53,346 bases of DNA. Origin: a virus. Below the pieces are notes generated by a model. That model did no database searches and was not told the origin of the DNA. It saw nothing but the letters and a program-made list of their open reading frames with translations. How positions within the stretch are numbered: position 1 is the first letter of the stretch; the number at the start of each line of letters is the position of its first letter. A program made the translations under genes and the position numbers. Positions 1 through 8,876 of the stretch are shown here, one piece after another. Location: positions 1 through 53,346 of the IMG/VR virus record IMGVR_UViG_3300048065_000224; one strand, written 5' to 3'.

Positions 1-127
1 GCGGTACAAATTATACTGCAGGTGGGTCAAACTTAGTTGGTGCAACTATTGCAACAGATGGCACAACTGCTACTTTAGATTTTACTACTGACTTAGTATT
101 CAGTAACGTAACTGTATCTGCTGATGG
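1..127. repeat. Terminal direct repeat, left copy (assembly overlap)
   Basis: This block is identical to the last 127 bases of the window and lies inside a coding sequence that continues across the junction. A length of exactly 127 matches the largest k-mer commonly used by de Bruijn assemblers, so it is more likely an assembly overlap of a circular or permuted genome than a physical terminal repeat. Confidence 0.95.
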
Positions 128-269
128 ATGTATTATATACAACACTGCAAACAGTAACTCTGCTATCGCTGTTATTGACTTTGGTGGTACAGTATCTGCT
201 ACTGCAGGTGATTTAACTATAGAGTTCCCAACTGCTGACGCATCAAACGCTATTGTACGTATAGCTTAA
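1..269 (+). CDS. Structural/appendage-like protein, C-terminal part (gene crosses the junction)
   Basis: This is the 3' part of the gene that begins at 53048. Joining the two pieces through the repeat gives an uninterrupted protein of about 146 aa ending at TAA 267-269. The sequence is rich in Thr, Ala, Gly, Ser and Asn with a predicted beta-strand pattern, as in small appendage or decoration proteins of marine phages. It starts with MAITTAMCTSFKSELL, a beginning I associate with such proteins, but I cannot name a family. It is followed closely by the next appendage gene, which has its own GGAG ribosome binding site, so both belong to the tail operon. Confidence 0.7.
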   Translation, partial: GTNYTAGGSNLVGATIATDGTTATLDFTTDLVFSNVTVSADGCIIYNTANSNSAIAVIDFGGTVSATAGDLTIEFPTADASNAIVRIA

Positions 270-279
270 GGAGTAGAAC

Positions 280-1146
280 ATGGCGTTCTATGATACCGCT
301 GATGCTATTTACGGTACAGGGCAATATGGAGCTGCAAGCTATGGCATTGTAACTCCGAATGTTTCCTTGACAGGTGTGAGTGCAACTGCTCTTACTCGTA
401 CCATACATATAAATGCTTTTGAAGTAGATATCACAGAACCTTTGTATGGTCCTAATGCCCTTACAGGCTCGGTAGGCTCATTAGAGTTTTCTAACACTGT
501 AAGTCTTACAGGAGTAGCAGGCACTGGGCAGATTGGCACAGTTTCACCAAACATTGCTTTTGGTATTACTGGGGTAAGTGCTACAGGTGCTACCAATACT
601 GTAACTGAAAATGTAACTGCAAAACCTACAGGTGTTGTAGGAACATTTACTATTAACGCAGCAGGGCTTAGTATTAGGTCTATTAACCGTGTTCCTGTAA
701 CAGGTTCGCCTATGACAGGTTCTATAGGTACGTTAAGTCCTAATGTAGATGAACCAATTGCTACAGGTGTTCAAGGTACAACAGCATCAGGCTCTGTTCA
801 AGTTAATATTGCTGAAAAAGTATCAGGTGTATCTGCAACAGGTGGCATAGGTTCTTTAGAACATAGTAATACTGTAACACTAACAGGTGTTGAAGGTGTA
901 GGTCAAGTTGGTGAAGTAGAAGATCAACCACTAGAAAGAATAGCTACAGGTGTACAAGCAACAGGTGCAATAGGTTCTGTTACCGTTAACATTGTTGAAG
1001 ATGTTACGGGCGTAGTTGGAACATTCTCAGTGGGTACTCCTACAGTAACAGGCGTCGTTACAACATTCACTGCATCAGCATACGATAGAAGAAATGTAGC
1101 TAATACACTACCCAAACAAACAAGCTCACGAAGGAGGGCTGCTTAA
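280..1146 (+). CDS. Repeat-rich tail/appendage protein
   Basis: The 288-aa protein is built mostly from about a dozen degenerate repeats of the form TGV.ATG..GS...N(I/V), each around 20 residues, which suggests a repetitive beta fold. The C-terminus turns basic (SSRRRAA). Its place just before the adaptor and nozzle genes argues for a virion role, perhaps a spike or fibre component. The start follows GGAGTAGAAC, and its TAA overlaps the next ATG by one base. No catalytic motif is visible and the precise function is unknown. Confidence 0.65.
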   Translation: MAFYDTADAIYGTGQYGAASYGIVTPNVSLTGVSATALTRTIHINAFEVDITEPLYGPNALTGSVGSLEFSNTVSLTGVAGTGQIGTVSPNIAFGITGVSATGATNTVTENVTAKPTGVVGTFTINAAGLSIRSINRVPVTGSPMTGSIGTLSPNVDEPIATGVQGTTASGSVQVNIAEKVSGVSATGGIGSLEHSNTVTLTGVEGVGQVGEVEDQPLERIATGVQATGAIGSVTVNIVEDVTGVVGTFSVGTPTVTGVVTTFTASAYDRRNVANTLPKQTSSRRRAA

Positions 1147-1466
1147 TGGCATTAAAATGGCCCGATAAAGATCCTGACGAACAGTTAGACTATTCAATAA
1201 ACTGGAAACCTGCTCTAGGCACTGATACAATCTCATCAGTTATTTGGAAAATATATGATGCAGATGGTGTATTGCAGACTTGGTCAAACAGTCAAATTGT
1301 AAATGGTTTACAGCTTGTTAGTCGTACAAATACAACCACTGTTGCTACAATATATCTAGGCAGTGGTACTGCTTTCACAACATATAAGATTGTGTGTAGT
1401 GTGACTGCTAGTGATGCTACTGTTCGTGAACAAGAAGTTCGTATAAGAGTCGTGGAGAAAAACTGA
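1146..1466 (+). CDS. Small tail-associated protein, Ig-like/fibre-adaptor type
   Basis: The 106-aa protein opens with MALKWPDKDPDEQLDYSINW and has alternating hydrophobic strands typical of a small beta-sandwich. Short proteins of this kind sit next to the head-tail adaptor in many podoviruses and have been called fibre-tail adaptors. I assign that only by position and fold impression. It overlaps its neighbours by one base on each side, so it is translationally coupled in the tail operon. Confidence 0.6.
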   Translation: MALKWPDKDPDEQLDYSINWKPALGTDTISSVIWKIYDADGVLQTWSNSQIVNGLQLVSRTNTTTVATIYLGSGTAFTTYKIVCSVTASDATVREQEVRIRVVEKN

Positions 1467-2146
1467 TGGCTTACGATTATCTCTCCCTTACAAATGAAGT
1501 TTGTCGCAGACTTAATGAGACAGAACTTACATCTTCTAATTTTGCTACAGCCAATGGGTTTTACTCTCAAGTCAAAGACGCAATCAATGCTGCTATTCGT
1601 GACATAAACCAGAAGCATTTCAGTTGGCCCTTTAATCACAACACAGATGACATAACTCTTACTGCAGGTGAGCTAAGATACCCTCTACCAGAGAACGCAA
1701 AGTACACAGACTTTGATACTGTTCGTATCTTACGCAATGCTTCACTCGATCTCAACGAAGCAAGAAGATTGAAGCAACTGAGTTACGATGAATATGTAGA
1801 CAGATACATAAATCAAGAAGGTGAAACAGATACTACAAAAGGTACAGTTCCTGAATACATAGTTCGATCCCAAGATGGCGATCTTATCGTTGCACCTATG
1901 CCAGATAAAGCGTACACAATCGAGTATGAATTTTTTATGATCCCTGCCGACTTAGATACGTACGATGACGTTCCAACAATACCATTCAGATTCAAGCATG
2001 TAGTTGTGGATGGTGCAATGTATCACTCGTACATGTTCAGAGACAATCTTGAATCAGCTACATTATCTCTCCGTAAGTTTGAAGATGGTCTTAAGCAAAT
2101 GAGAACTTTACTTGTTAATGAAAACGTATACGCAAGGGCGGTTTAA
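1466..2146 (+). CDS. Head-tail adaptor protein (SU10-adaptor / tail tubular A-like)
   Basis: The 226-aa protein starts MAYDYLSLTNEVCRRLNE, followed by a helical segment and a region with DIN.....WPFN and YPLP motifs, typical of podovirus adaptor proteins that ring the portal. It directly precedes the nozzle gene, the usual order in SU10- and T7-like tails. Size and order fit the family. It would join the portal to the tail nozzle in the virion. The stop and next start overlap (TAATG). Confidence 0.75.
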   Translation: MAYDYLSLTNEVCRRLNETELTSSNFATANGFYSQVKDAINAAIRDINQKHFSWPFNHNTDDITLTAGELRYPLPENAKYTDFDTVRILRNASLDLNEARRLKQLSYDEYVDRYINQEGETDTTKGTVPEYIVRSQDGDLIVAPMPDKAYTIEYEFFMIPADLDTYDDVPTIPFRFKHVVVDGAMYHSYMFRDNLESATLSLRKFEDGLKQMRTLLVNENVYARAV

Positions 2147-3669
2147 TGCCTGATAGGTGGCAGACACATTCGTTTGAATTTAAAGGTGGTTTGATAACCA
2201 ACTTATCCCCGTATCAACAGGGATTTCAAGCTCCCGGATCAGCAAGAATACTCCGTAATTTTGAGCCATCAATATTTGGTGGATACACTCGAATAGAAGG
2301 TTTCACTAAGTTTGATACAAATGAACTTAGTAACACAGGTGTTGTTAGGGGTATACATCGTTACGGTGGGAATGTTTACGCTGTAAGAGGTGATGATCTA
2401 TTTAGATCTGGTGGATCAGGATGGACACAGATAAGTGACAATGCTACGTACAATAGTGCAGGTGTCACAGTAGGTGGAGCAGGCAAGGTACGATTTCTGA
2501 AGTATGACTTTGATGGCACAGAGAAACTCATGCTTGTAGATAGTACGGGTAAGCCTTATAGATTTGACGGTACTACATTTGAACAATTATCTTCTTTACC
2601 GACTGATACATCAGGTTCTAGCTTCATAGTTAATTTTAAGAATCACATTTTTCTCGGAAACGGTAAAAGTCTTGTTTTTTCTGCTCCTTATGACGATACA
2701 GACTTTACAAGTGCGAGTGGTGGTGGTATAATAAACGTAGCTGATACAATAACTGGATTAATTGTTTTCCGTGAAAAACTTATCGTATTTAGTGAAAGTA
2801 GTATAAACGTTCTTAATGGCAACAGTGTAGGTGACTTTCAACTACAACCCGTATCAAGAGACTTAGGGTGTGTTGCTGAAGATACCATTCAAGAGATAGG
2901 TGGCGACGTTATATTCTTAGGTCCTGATGGACTCAGACTTTTCTCTGCTACAGATAAGATTGGTGACTTTAGTCTTGCGGCCGTATCAAAAACAATACAA
3001 GTTGAGATACTTGATTTAATAAGTAGTAGTCCAAATGGCTTTGCAAGTACAGTTATCCGAGAAAAAAGTCAGTACAGAATATTTGGATACAACTCAACAT
3101 ATACCAACGCTTCGGCAAAAGGGATTGGTGCAACTCAATTAGAAACTGGTATAGCATTCAACGATACACGTGGCATAAATGCTTTTGTAACTTACAGTGA
3201 GTATGACGGTTTCGCAGAAAGAATTTACTTCGGTAACGCAGATGGATTCATATATCAAATGGAACAAGGCAATACGTTTGCAGGCACAGATATACCTGCT
3301 ACGTTTGCCACTCCGTTTATCCCATTGGGCGACCCGACTGTACGAAAGACAATATACAAAGGTACAACATATTTAGATGTAAATGGTGACTTTGACCTTG
3401 AGTTTTCTCTCAAGTTTGATTTTGACCAACCCGATAGTATTCAACCTGACTCGATACTATCAAGTGATGCAGCTGCATCAATAACATACGGTTCAGGTAT
3501 TTATGGAACATCTTTGTTTGGGGTAAAACAAAAAGCCACGTACGAAGTACAAACAATAGGTTCAGGATTTACAGTGTCAATACTATATGAAACAACAGGT
3601 GCGAACACAGACGCTGTCTTTACAATAGACGCTGCTACATTGCAGTATTCTACTAACGCTAGGAGATAA
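2146..3669 (+). CDS. Tail nozzle protein (tail tubular B-like)
   Basis: The 507-aa protein opens with a region like that of podovirus nozzle proteins: FKGGL.TNLSPY, then PGSARILRNFEPS and a beta-propeller-like body with repeated YRFDG, IFLGNG and DGLRLFS blades. In this family the protein forms the distal tail tube through which DNA leaves. It lies immediately after the adaptor and before the fibre gene, as expected. Length is in the usual range for SU10-type nozzles and no signal peptide is seen. Confidence 0.8.
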   Translation: MPDRWQTHSFEFKGGLITNLSPYQQGFQAPGSARILRNFEPSIFGGYTRIEGFTKFDTNELSNTGVVRGIHRYGGNVYAVRGDDLFRSGGSGWTQISDNATYNSAGVTVGGAGKVRFLKYDFDGTEKLMLVDSTGKPYRFDGTTFEQLSSLPTDTSGSSFIVNFKNHIFLGNGKSLVFSAPYDDTDFTSASGGGIINVADTITGLIVFREKLIVFSESSINVLNGNSVGDFQLQPVSRDLGCVAEDTIQEIGGDVIFLGPDGLRLFSATDKIGDFSLAAVSKTIQVEILDLISSSPNGFASTVIREKSQYRIFGYNSTYTNASAKGIGATQLETGIAFNDTRGINAFVTYSEYDGFAERIYFGNADGFIYQMEQGNTFAGTDIPATFATPFIPLGDPTVRKTIYKGTTYLDVNGDFDLEFSLKFDFDQPDSIQPDSILSSDAAASITYGSGIYGTSLFGVKQKATYEVQTIGSGFTVSILYETTGANTDAVFTIDAATLQYSTNARR

Positions 3670-3672
3670 AAA

Positions 3673-5661
3673 ATGGGAAACGGATACACCCGTAATGATA
3701 CAGCAAATAACATTGCAGACGGTAACGTAATTAACGCATCCGATCTCGATGGAGAGTTTGATAAACTTCAGACTGCATTTGACGGTACAACAGGACACTC
3801 ACATGACGGTACTACAGGTGAAGGACCACAGATTGATACGACAGGAATAGCCAACGATGCTGTTACAGGAGATAAACTTGCTGATAACATACAAATAGCA
3901 GGTACTCTTGGTGTAACAGGTGAGACCACATTAAGTACGCACCTTAACATGGGGGACAACGATATCATTAAATTAGGTGACAGTGCTGACCTACAGATTT
4001 ATCACGATGGTGTGTCAAATGGTACTTTTATACAAGAGTCTGGAACTGGAAATCTTATTATAGATTCAACTAATTTGAATATTCGTAATGCAACAGGTAC
4101 AAAAGTTTACATGAATGCAACCGATGGTGGTGCAGTAACTTTAAGATATGATGGAGGTATAAGTCTACAAACTACCTCAACAGGTGTTGACGTAACAGGT
4201 GAGCTACAATCTGACAGTCTTGATGTAGATGGTAATGCTGATATCAGTGGTTCACTCACAATGGGTGGCAACATTGATATGCAAGATGATGATGAGTTGC
4301 TGATAGGAACAGGCGATGATTTAAGACTATACCACACTAGTAGTAATAGCTATATAGATTCAAATGGTGCTGGAAATTTATATATTAGACAAAAAAATAA
4401 TGACTATGATGTTATTATAGAATCTGACGATAGTGTTGGAGGAACAACTACATACTTTCAAGCAGATGGCTCTACTGGAGAATCTAGGCTTTTTCACTAT
4501 GGTACTCAAAAACTTAACACCAAATCAGATGGTGTGCTTATTGGTGGTGAACTTGAAGCGACTACCTTAGATATCAATGGCAATGCTGATATTAGTGGTC
4601 AGCTAACTATGCACAATAATGTAAACCTACAAGACAATGACATATTACAATTAGGTTCTAGCCAAGATTTACAGATTTATCATGATGGCACGAACAGTTT
4701 TATAAAGGACAATGGTACTGGTGGTATCTTTATGAGAGCCACAAGTAACATTAAAATGGAGTCTACAGATGGTAACAGAGTTCTAGCAGAATTTGTTGAT
4801 TCAGCAGGAGTAAACCTTTACTATAATAACTCTAATAAATTACAAACCAAATCAGATGGCGTAGATATTACAGGTGAGTTACAGTCAGACAGTCTAGACG
4901 TAGATGGCAATGCTAATATCAGTGGCACACTCACAATGGGTGGTAATATTAATATACAAGATGGTGATACCTTAAGAATAGGTACTGGTGCTGACTTACG
5001 ACTCTACCACGATGGTTCTGATTCATACATAGATGACATTGGTACTGGTGATTTATACATAAGAGCAAACGACCAGTTAAGATTACAAAAGTACACTGGC
5101 GAAAATATGATTATTTGTAATGTTGATAATGCAGTACAGCTATATTATGATAATGCACAAAAAATGCAAACAACATCAGATGGCATCTATGTAACTGGTA
5201 ATGTGCAGTCAACAACTGGTCATTACGAAGGACCGAGTGCAGGTGATTACATGGACATACAGAGTAGTGTTATAGATTTTAACATTAACAGTGCTATTAA
5301 AGTTCGTATAGAATCAGATGGTGACGTTCATGCAGATGGTGACGTAATTGCTTACTCAACGACTGTGCCATCAGACGAAAGACTAAAGACAGACATTGAA
5401 AGGATTGAAAATGCTACAGACAAAGTAAGTCAGCTTAATGGTTACACATTCACATACAAAGCAGATGGTAAGAAATCAGCAGGTGTTATTGCACAAGAAG
5501 TAGAGAAAGTTCTTCCAACCGCAGTAAGTGAAAAAGAGTTGCCATTAAAGATGGATGATGGTGTAGCATATAAGACTGTACAACACGACCAAATCATAGG
5601 TCTTTTAATTGAGTCAATCAAAGAACTTAAGCAAGAAATAAATGAATTAAAAGGAGCTTAG
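3673..5661 (+). CDS. Tail fibre with C-terminal S74 intramolecular chaperone
   Basis: The 662-aa fibre has a short N-terminal anchor, then several imperfect repeats containing SDSLDVDGNA(D/N)ISG.LTMGGN and DLRLYHDGS.SYIDD. DNA copies near 4199-4270 and 4873-4944 are clearly related. Residues about 566-662 form a peptidase S74 domain: PSDERLKTDIE, later GVIAQEVEKVLP and a terminal coiled coil. Ser567 and Lys572 match the catalytic Ser-Lys dyad spacing of this family, which trimerises the fibre and then cuts itself off. It probably binds the host surface. Confidence 0.9.
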   Translation: MGNGYTRNDTANNIADGNVINASDLDGEFDKLQTAFDGTTGHSHDGTTGEGPQIDTTGIANDAVTGDKLADNIQIAGTLGVTGETTLSTHLNMGDNDIIKLGDSADLQIYHDGVSNGTFIQESGTGNLIIDSTNLNIRNATGTKVYMNATDGGAVTLRYDGGISLQTTSTGVDVTGELQSDSLDVDGNADISGSLTMGGNIDMQDDDELLIGTGDDLRLYHTSSNSYIDSNGAGNLYIRQKNNDYDVIIESDDSVGGTTTYFQADGSTGESRLFHYGTQKLNTKSDGVLIGGELEATTLDINGNADISGQLTMHNNVNLQDNDILQLGSSQDLQIYHDGTNSFIKDNGTGGIFMRATSNIKMESTDGNRVLAEFVDSAGVNLYYNNSNKLQTKSDGVDITGELQSDSLDVDGNANISGTLTMGGNINIQDGDTLRIGTGADLRLYHDGSDSYIDDIGTGDLYIRANDQLRLQKYTGENMIICNVDNAVQLYYDNAQKMQTTSDGIYVTGNVQSTTGHYEGPSAGDYMDIQSSVIDFNINSAIKVRIESDGDVHADGDVIAYSTTVPSDERLKTDIERIENATDKVSQLNGYTFTYKADGKKSAGVIAQEVEKVLPTAVSEKELPLKMDDGVAYKTVQHDQIIGLLIESIKELKQEINELKGA

Positions 5662-5664
5662 TAA

Positions 5665-6651
5665 ATGCCACTTCCTAATTCTGGTCAAATTAGTTTATCC
5701 GATATTGCAGCCGAGTTTGGTGGTTCTGCTCCTCATGCACTATCTGAATACTACAGCAAAGGTAATGCACCTGCTTCAGGTGAGATACAGATAGGTGCTG
5801 ACTTTTATGGAACTTCTGCCTCTTATAGCATTAACTTTTTTGTCTTGGCAGGAGGCGGTGGTGGAGGAAATAGATTTGCTGCCTCTGGTGCTGGTGCAGG
5901 GGGATTAAGAACATCTACACAAACAGTAGATGGTGGAACTGTAATTTCAGTTTCAGTTGGTGGAGGAGGCTCTGGAGGAACTACTAATGCTCATGGAGGT
6001 TATGGGGGAACATCCACTATATCAGGCTCTGGTCTAACAACTATTCAAAGTGCAGGTGGTGCAGGTGGAGTGTCCTACGATACAGGTGTTTCACCTGATT
6101 ACTACTCATTTAGTGGTGGTTGTGGGTCAGGTTCTATTCAAGGAAGACCTGCAGGGCAAGGTAACGTACCTAGTGTATCGCCTAGTCAAGGTAACAATGG
6201 GGGTGGTAGTGCAGGAACTACTGGTCCTAACTCTGGTCAAGGCGGTGGTGGCGGAGGCAATGGTAGTGTAGGAGACACAGGAAGTAACTCTAGTGGACAC
6301 GAAGCAGGTGGTGGTAATGGTTCAGTAAGTAATATAACTGGAAGCTCAGTGACTTATGGTGGAGGAGGAGGTGCTGCAGGAAGAGGTGGTACAAGAGAAG
6401 GTCCGGGAGGTTCTGGAGGAGGTGGACCCGCAGGAACAGGAACTGCAGGAACTCCGGGAACAAATGGTCTTGGAGCAGGAGGTGGAGCTACTGACAGTAA
6501 TTCAGGAGGTGGCTCAGGTGGCTCTGGCGTAGTTATATTAAGTTTACCTACATCTAACTACTCAGGTACGACAACTGGCTCACCAACTGTTACAACAAGT
6601 GGAAGTAATACCATTTTAAAGTTTACAGGTTCAGGGAGTTATACTGCGTAA
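5665..6651 (+). CDS. Glycine-rich adhesin-like tail protein
   Basis: The 328-aa protein begins MPLPNSGQISLSDIAAEFGG, a conserved opening in marine phage tip proteins, followed by about 230 residues dominated by Gly runs, Ser and Asn. The C-terminus is SGVVILSLPTSNY plus a Thr/Ser-rich beta tail. Such Gly-rich segments form polyglycine-sandwich receptor-binding domains in some phages. It follows the fibre gene after AAAAGGAGC, so it is likely a tip or receptor-binding accessory. Low complexity makes the exact family uncertain. Confidence 0.7.
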   Translation: MPLPNSGQISLSDIAAEFGGSAPHALSEYYSKGNAPASGEIQIGADFYGTSASYSINFFVLAGGGGGGNRFAASGAGAGGLRTSTQTVDGGTVISVSVGGGGSGGTTNAHGGYGGTSTISGSGLTTIQSAGGAGGVSYDTGVSPDYYSFSGGCGSGSIQGRPAGQGNVPSVSPSQGNNGGGSAGTTGPNSGQGGGGGGNGSVGDTGSNSSGHEAGGGNGSVSNITGSSVTYGGGGGAAGRGGTREGPGGSGGGGPAGTGTAGTPGTNGLGAGGGATDSNSGGGSGGSGVVILSLPTSNYSGTTTGSPTVTTSGSNTILKFTGSGSYTA

Positions 6652-7118
6652 TGGCACACTTTGCAAAAATAGGAACAGATAATATAGTACAAGATGTAAT
6701 TAAAGTGGCTGATGAAGCTATTATTGACGAAAATGGCGTAGAGCAAGAGCAACTAGGAATAGACTTTTTGGCAAATTTAACTGGGCATACTTACTGGAAA
6801 CAAGTATCTTATAACACAATTGGTGGTGTTTATTGGGAAAGAGATGAACAAGGAAAAGTTACTGTGCCATCCTCAGACCAAAGTAAAGCACTTAGAAAAA
6901 ATTACCCAATAAGAGGTGGGGTATATGATGAAACAAGAGATGCTTTTTATGAAAAGCAAGTTTACGCTTCTTGGACATTAAATGAAACAACATGTATATG
7001 GGAAGCACCTATTCCTAGACCAAGTGATGATAGCAATGAAACTCCCTACACATGGAATGAGGATGCTTATCAAGAAGACAATACACAAGGTTGGGAATTG
7101 CTTGTATTTGATGAGTAA
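6651..7118 (+). CDS. Conserved marine-phage tail-region protein
   Basis: The 155-aa protein opens MAHFAKIGTDNIVQDVIKV and carries WKQVSYNT.GGV, R.NYP..G..YD..RDAFY and W.W proline-rich elements. This pattern recurs in cyanophage and other marine phage genomes next to fibre genes, where it is listed as hypothetical or virion-associated. It is acidic with no membrane segment. Its last codons overlap the start of the first 2OG oxygenase, so the two are probably co-translated. Confidence 0.6.
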   Translation: MAHFAKIGTDNIVQDVIKVADEAIIDENGVEQEQLGIDFLANLTGHTYWKQVSYNTIGGVYWERDEQGKVTVPSSDQSKALRKNYPIRGGVYDETRDAFYEKQVYASWTLNETTCIWEAPIPRPSDDSNETPYTWNEDAYQEDNTQGWELLVFDE

Positions 7119-7680
7119 AGATTTCATATTAAGTTGGACTATTCCAGAGTATATATGCGATGAAATAATATATTACTTTAAGAAAAATAAAAATTTACAC
7201 TACAGAGGCGTTGTACAAGGTACAAACAATAATATACAAAATAAAGATTTGAAAGTTTCTACAGATATAAGTATTGATGCTGATAATAATAACAAACCAT
7301 TTTCTGACTATCGTAACGAACTACAAAATTGTTTAAATCTATACGTTGAAACGTACCCACAAGTTAACAATCTATACAGATTTAACGTATTAGAGCCTTA
7401 CAATATACAACATTATAAAAAAGGCGAAGGTTTTAAAGCGGAACATTGTGAAAGAAATGGTTCATTTAATTTAAGTTTGAAAAGATGTTTGGTATTTATG
7501 ACATATTTAAATGATGTAGAAGATGGAGGTACTAAATTCATTTATCAAAATAGAATTGTAAAAGCACAAAAGGGTAAAACAATTATATGGCCCAGTGATT
7601 GGACTCACACGCACTGTGGTCAAATATCAAAAACGCAAGAGAAAACAATCATTACAGGTTGGTTTAGTTATCTCTGGTAA
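7111..7680 (+). CDS. 2OG-Fe(II) oxygenase, copy 1 (prolyl-4-hydroxylase-like)
   Basis: The 189-aa protein resembles the prolyl-4-hydroxylase branch of 2-oxoglutarate/Fe(II) dioxygenases. Candidate metal ligands are His112-x-Glu114 (family usually HxD) and His166 or His168 in DWTHTHCG, with Lys178 as the likely 2OG-binding residue. Supporting motifs are HYKKGEGF, FMTYLND.EDGGTKF and AQKGKTIIWPS. I start at ATG 7111, which overlaps the preceding stop, because the longer upstream extension reads as an out-of-frame shadow of the previous gene. The substrate is unknown; position suggests a tail protein, nucleic acid or cell-surface target. Confidence 0.75.
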   Translation: MSKDFILSWTIPEYICDEIIYYFKKNKNLHYRGVVQGTNNNIQNKDLKVSTDISIDADNNNKPFSDYRNELQNCLNLYVETYPQVNNLYRFNVLEPYNIQHYKKGEGFKAEHCERNGSFNLSLKRCLVFMTYLNDVEDGGTKFIYQNRIVKAQKGKTIIWPSDWTHTHCGQISKTQEKTIITGWFSYLW

Positions 7681-7694
7681 TTTTACAGATTATG

Positions 7695-7703
7695 TGCTAT
7701 AAT
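7695..7703 (+). promoter_or_regulatory. Extended -10 element candidate
   Basis: TGCTATAAT is an exact extended -10 sequence. The expected start point falls on or next to the ATG at 7709, and no Shine-Dalgarno sequence lies in between. A -35 match is poor. It could give a leaderless message or be chance in AT-rich DNA. Confidence 0.35.
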
Positions 7704-7708
7704 ATAGT

Positions 7709-8296
7709 ATGGATTTATTTACAACCTATATCCAAAGAGATAAAGACGAAACTATAGCAAATACTATATTACAACCATGCAAAGAAGTTTTGTCTAATGT
7801 GCCTAAAGATGAAAGATATAAATACGGTAAAACATCGTTTTTTAACACTAATATATGGAATGAATATAGCAGTAAGTTTCAAGCATTGTATGATTTTATT
7901 TTTAAAAATGCTTTTGCTTACTGTGAAAAGTTACAAATACAAAATGTAAATAGGGTGTCCATAGAAACTATATGGGTGTCAGAGATGTACAAATATGGTC
8001 AACATAAAGTACATGGACATAATGGATACTGTGATTTAAGTGGTAATTTTTATGTGCATACAGAACCAAACAGTGCAGATATAATTTTTCATAGGCATGA
8101 ATTTATTAATGACCCTAATTCAAGATTCGATTTTAAAGAATATAATAAATATAATTCAAATGAATGGAGATTTCCTGCACAAAAAGGAAATATATTAATA
8201 TGGAAATCAGATTTACCACATTCAGTAGATTTAAATATGAGCAAAAGTAGAATAGCTATATCCTTTAATTTAAAATTAATAACAGAAACAAATTAA
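7709..8296 (+). CDS. 2OG-Fe(II) oxygenase, copy 2 (TIGR02466 / Oxy_5-like)
   Basis: The 195-aa protein carries HKVHGHNGYCDLSGNFYV, the H-x-H...SG.fYv signature of a distinct 2OG-Fe(II) subgroup, then FPAQKGNILIWKSDLPHSV and SRIAISFNL. Likely ligands are His102 or His104 plus a nearby acidic residue, His171, and Arg181 for 2OG. Sequence differs clearly from the flanking oxygenases, so this is not a recent tandem duplication. No good ribosome binding site is visible before the ATG. The target is unknown. Confidence 0.75.
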   Translation: MDLFTTYIQRDKDETIANTILQPCKEVLSNVPKDERYKYGKTSFFNTNIWNEYSSKFQALYDFIFKNAFAYCEKLQIQNVNRVSIETIWVSEMYKYGQHKVHGHNGYCDLSGNFYVHTEPNSADIIFHRHEFINDPNSRFDFKEYNKYNSNEWRFPAQKGNILIWKSDLPHSVDLNMSKSRIAISFNLKLITETN

Positions 8297-8866
8297 ATGG
8301 GTGATGCACAACACACATATTGGGTTTTTGATAAAGCGTTAGATAAAAAAACATGTAAAAAAATTATTGATTTAGGAAAAGATAAATGGGAAGAAGCAAA
8401 AGTAGGTGTGACCACAGAAAGCAAACTTGATAAAGAAAAAAGAAAAACAGATGTTGCTTGGTCAAACGATGAATGGCTTTTTAATATTTGTTGGGAGTTT
8501 TTACACACTGCAAACAAAAACTCAAACTGGAATTTTGAAATTAGTGCTTGTGAGCCAATGCAAATAACAAAGTACAAAAAAGATGGTCATTACGATTTTC
8601 ACTTTGATGGGGATGGGTTTACAAGATTCAACAATCCAAGCAACAAGTTTCTCCATAGAACGACTAGAAAATTATCAATGACAATAGTACTTAATGAAGA
8701 GTATGAAGGTGGCGAGTTTGAGTTCTTTGAAGATAAGAACTTAATAAAAGAAAAGATGGGAACTGTAATTGTTTTTCCTTCATATATGGTACACAAAGTA
8801 AGACCTGTAACAAGTGGAACAAGATACTCCTTAGTTGCGTGGTTCTGTGGACAACCTTTCAAATAG
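8297..8866 (+). CDS. 2OG-Fe(II) oxygenase, copy 3 (classical P4H/PiuC type)
   Basis: The 189-aa protein has the most canonical motif set of the three. It shows YKKDGHYDFHFDGDG with His102-x-Asp104, then LSMTIVLNEEYEGGEFEFF, GTVIVFPSYMVHKV with His166, and RYSLVAWFCG with Arg176. These fit an Fe(II)/2-oxoglutarate hydroxylase of the P4H/PiuC superfamily. It follows copy 2 immediately and precedes the small membrane protein gene. Possible roles are hydroxylation of a virion protein or of a host target late in infection, but the sequence does not decide. Confidence 0.85.
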   Translation: MGDAQHTYWVFDKALDKKTCKKIIDLGKDKWEEAKVGVTTESKLDKEKRKTDVAWSNDEWLFNICWEFLHTANKNSNWNFEISACEPMQITKYKKDGHYDFHFDGDGFTRFNNPSNKFLHRTTRKLSMTIVLNEEYEGGEFEFFEDKNLIKEKMGTVIVFPSYMVHKVRPVTSGTRYSLVAWFCGQPFK

Positions 8867-8876
8867 GAAATAGTAA

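Noticed and set aside
4199-4944. Direct DNA repeats as a mobile element or recombination scar
   Set aside because: They encode the periodic shaft of the tail fibre and stay in frame, so they reflect protein repeats.
6050-6271. Val/Gly-rich open frame inside the Gly-rich adhesin-like gene
   Set aside because: It arises from GGT/GGA repeats read in another frame and has no own start signal.
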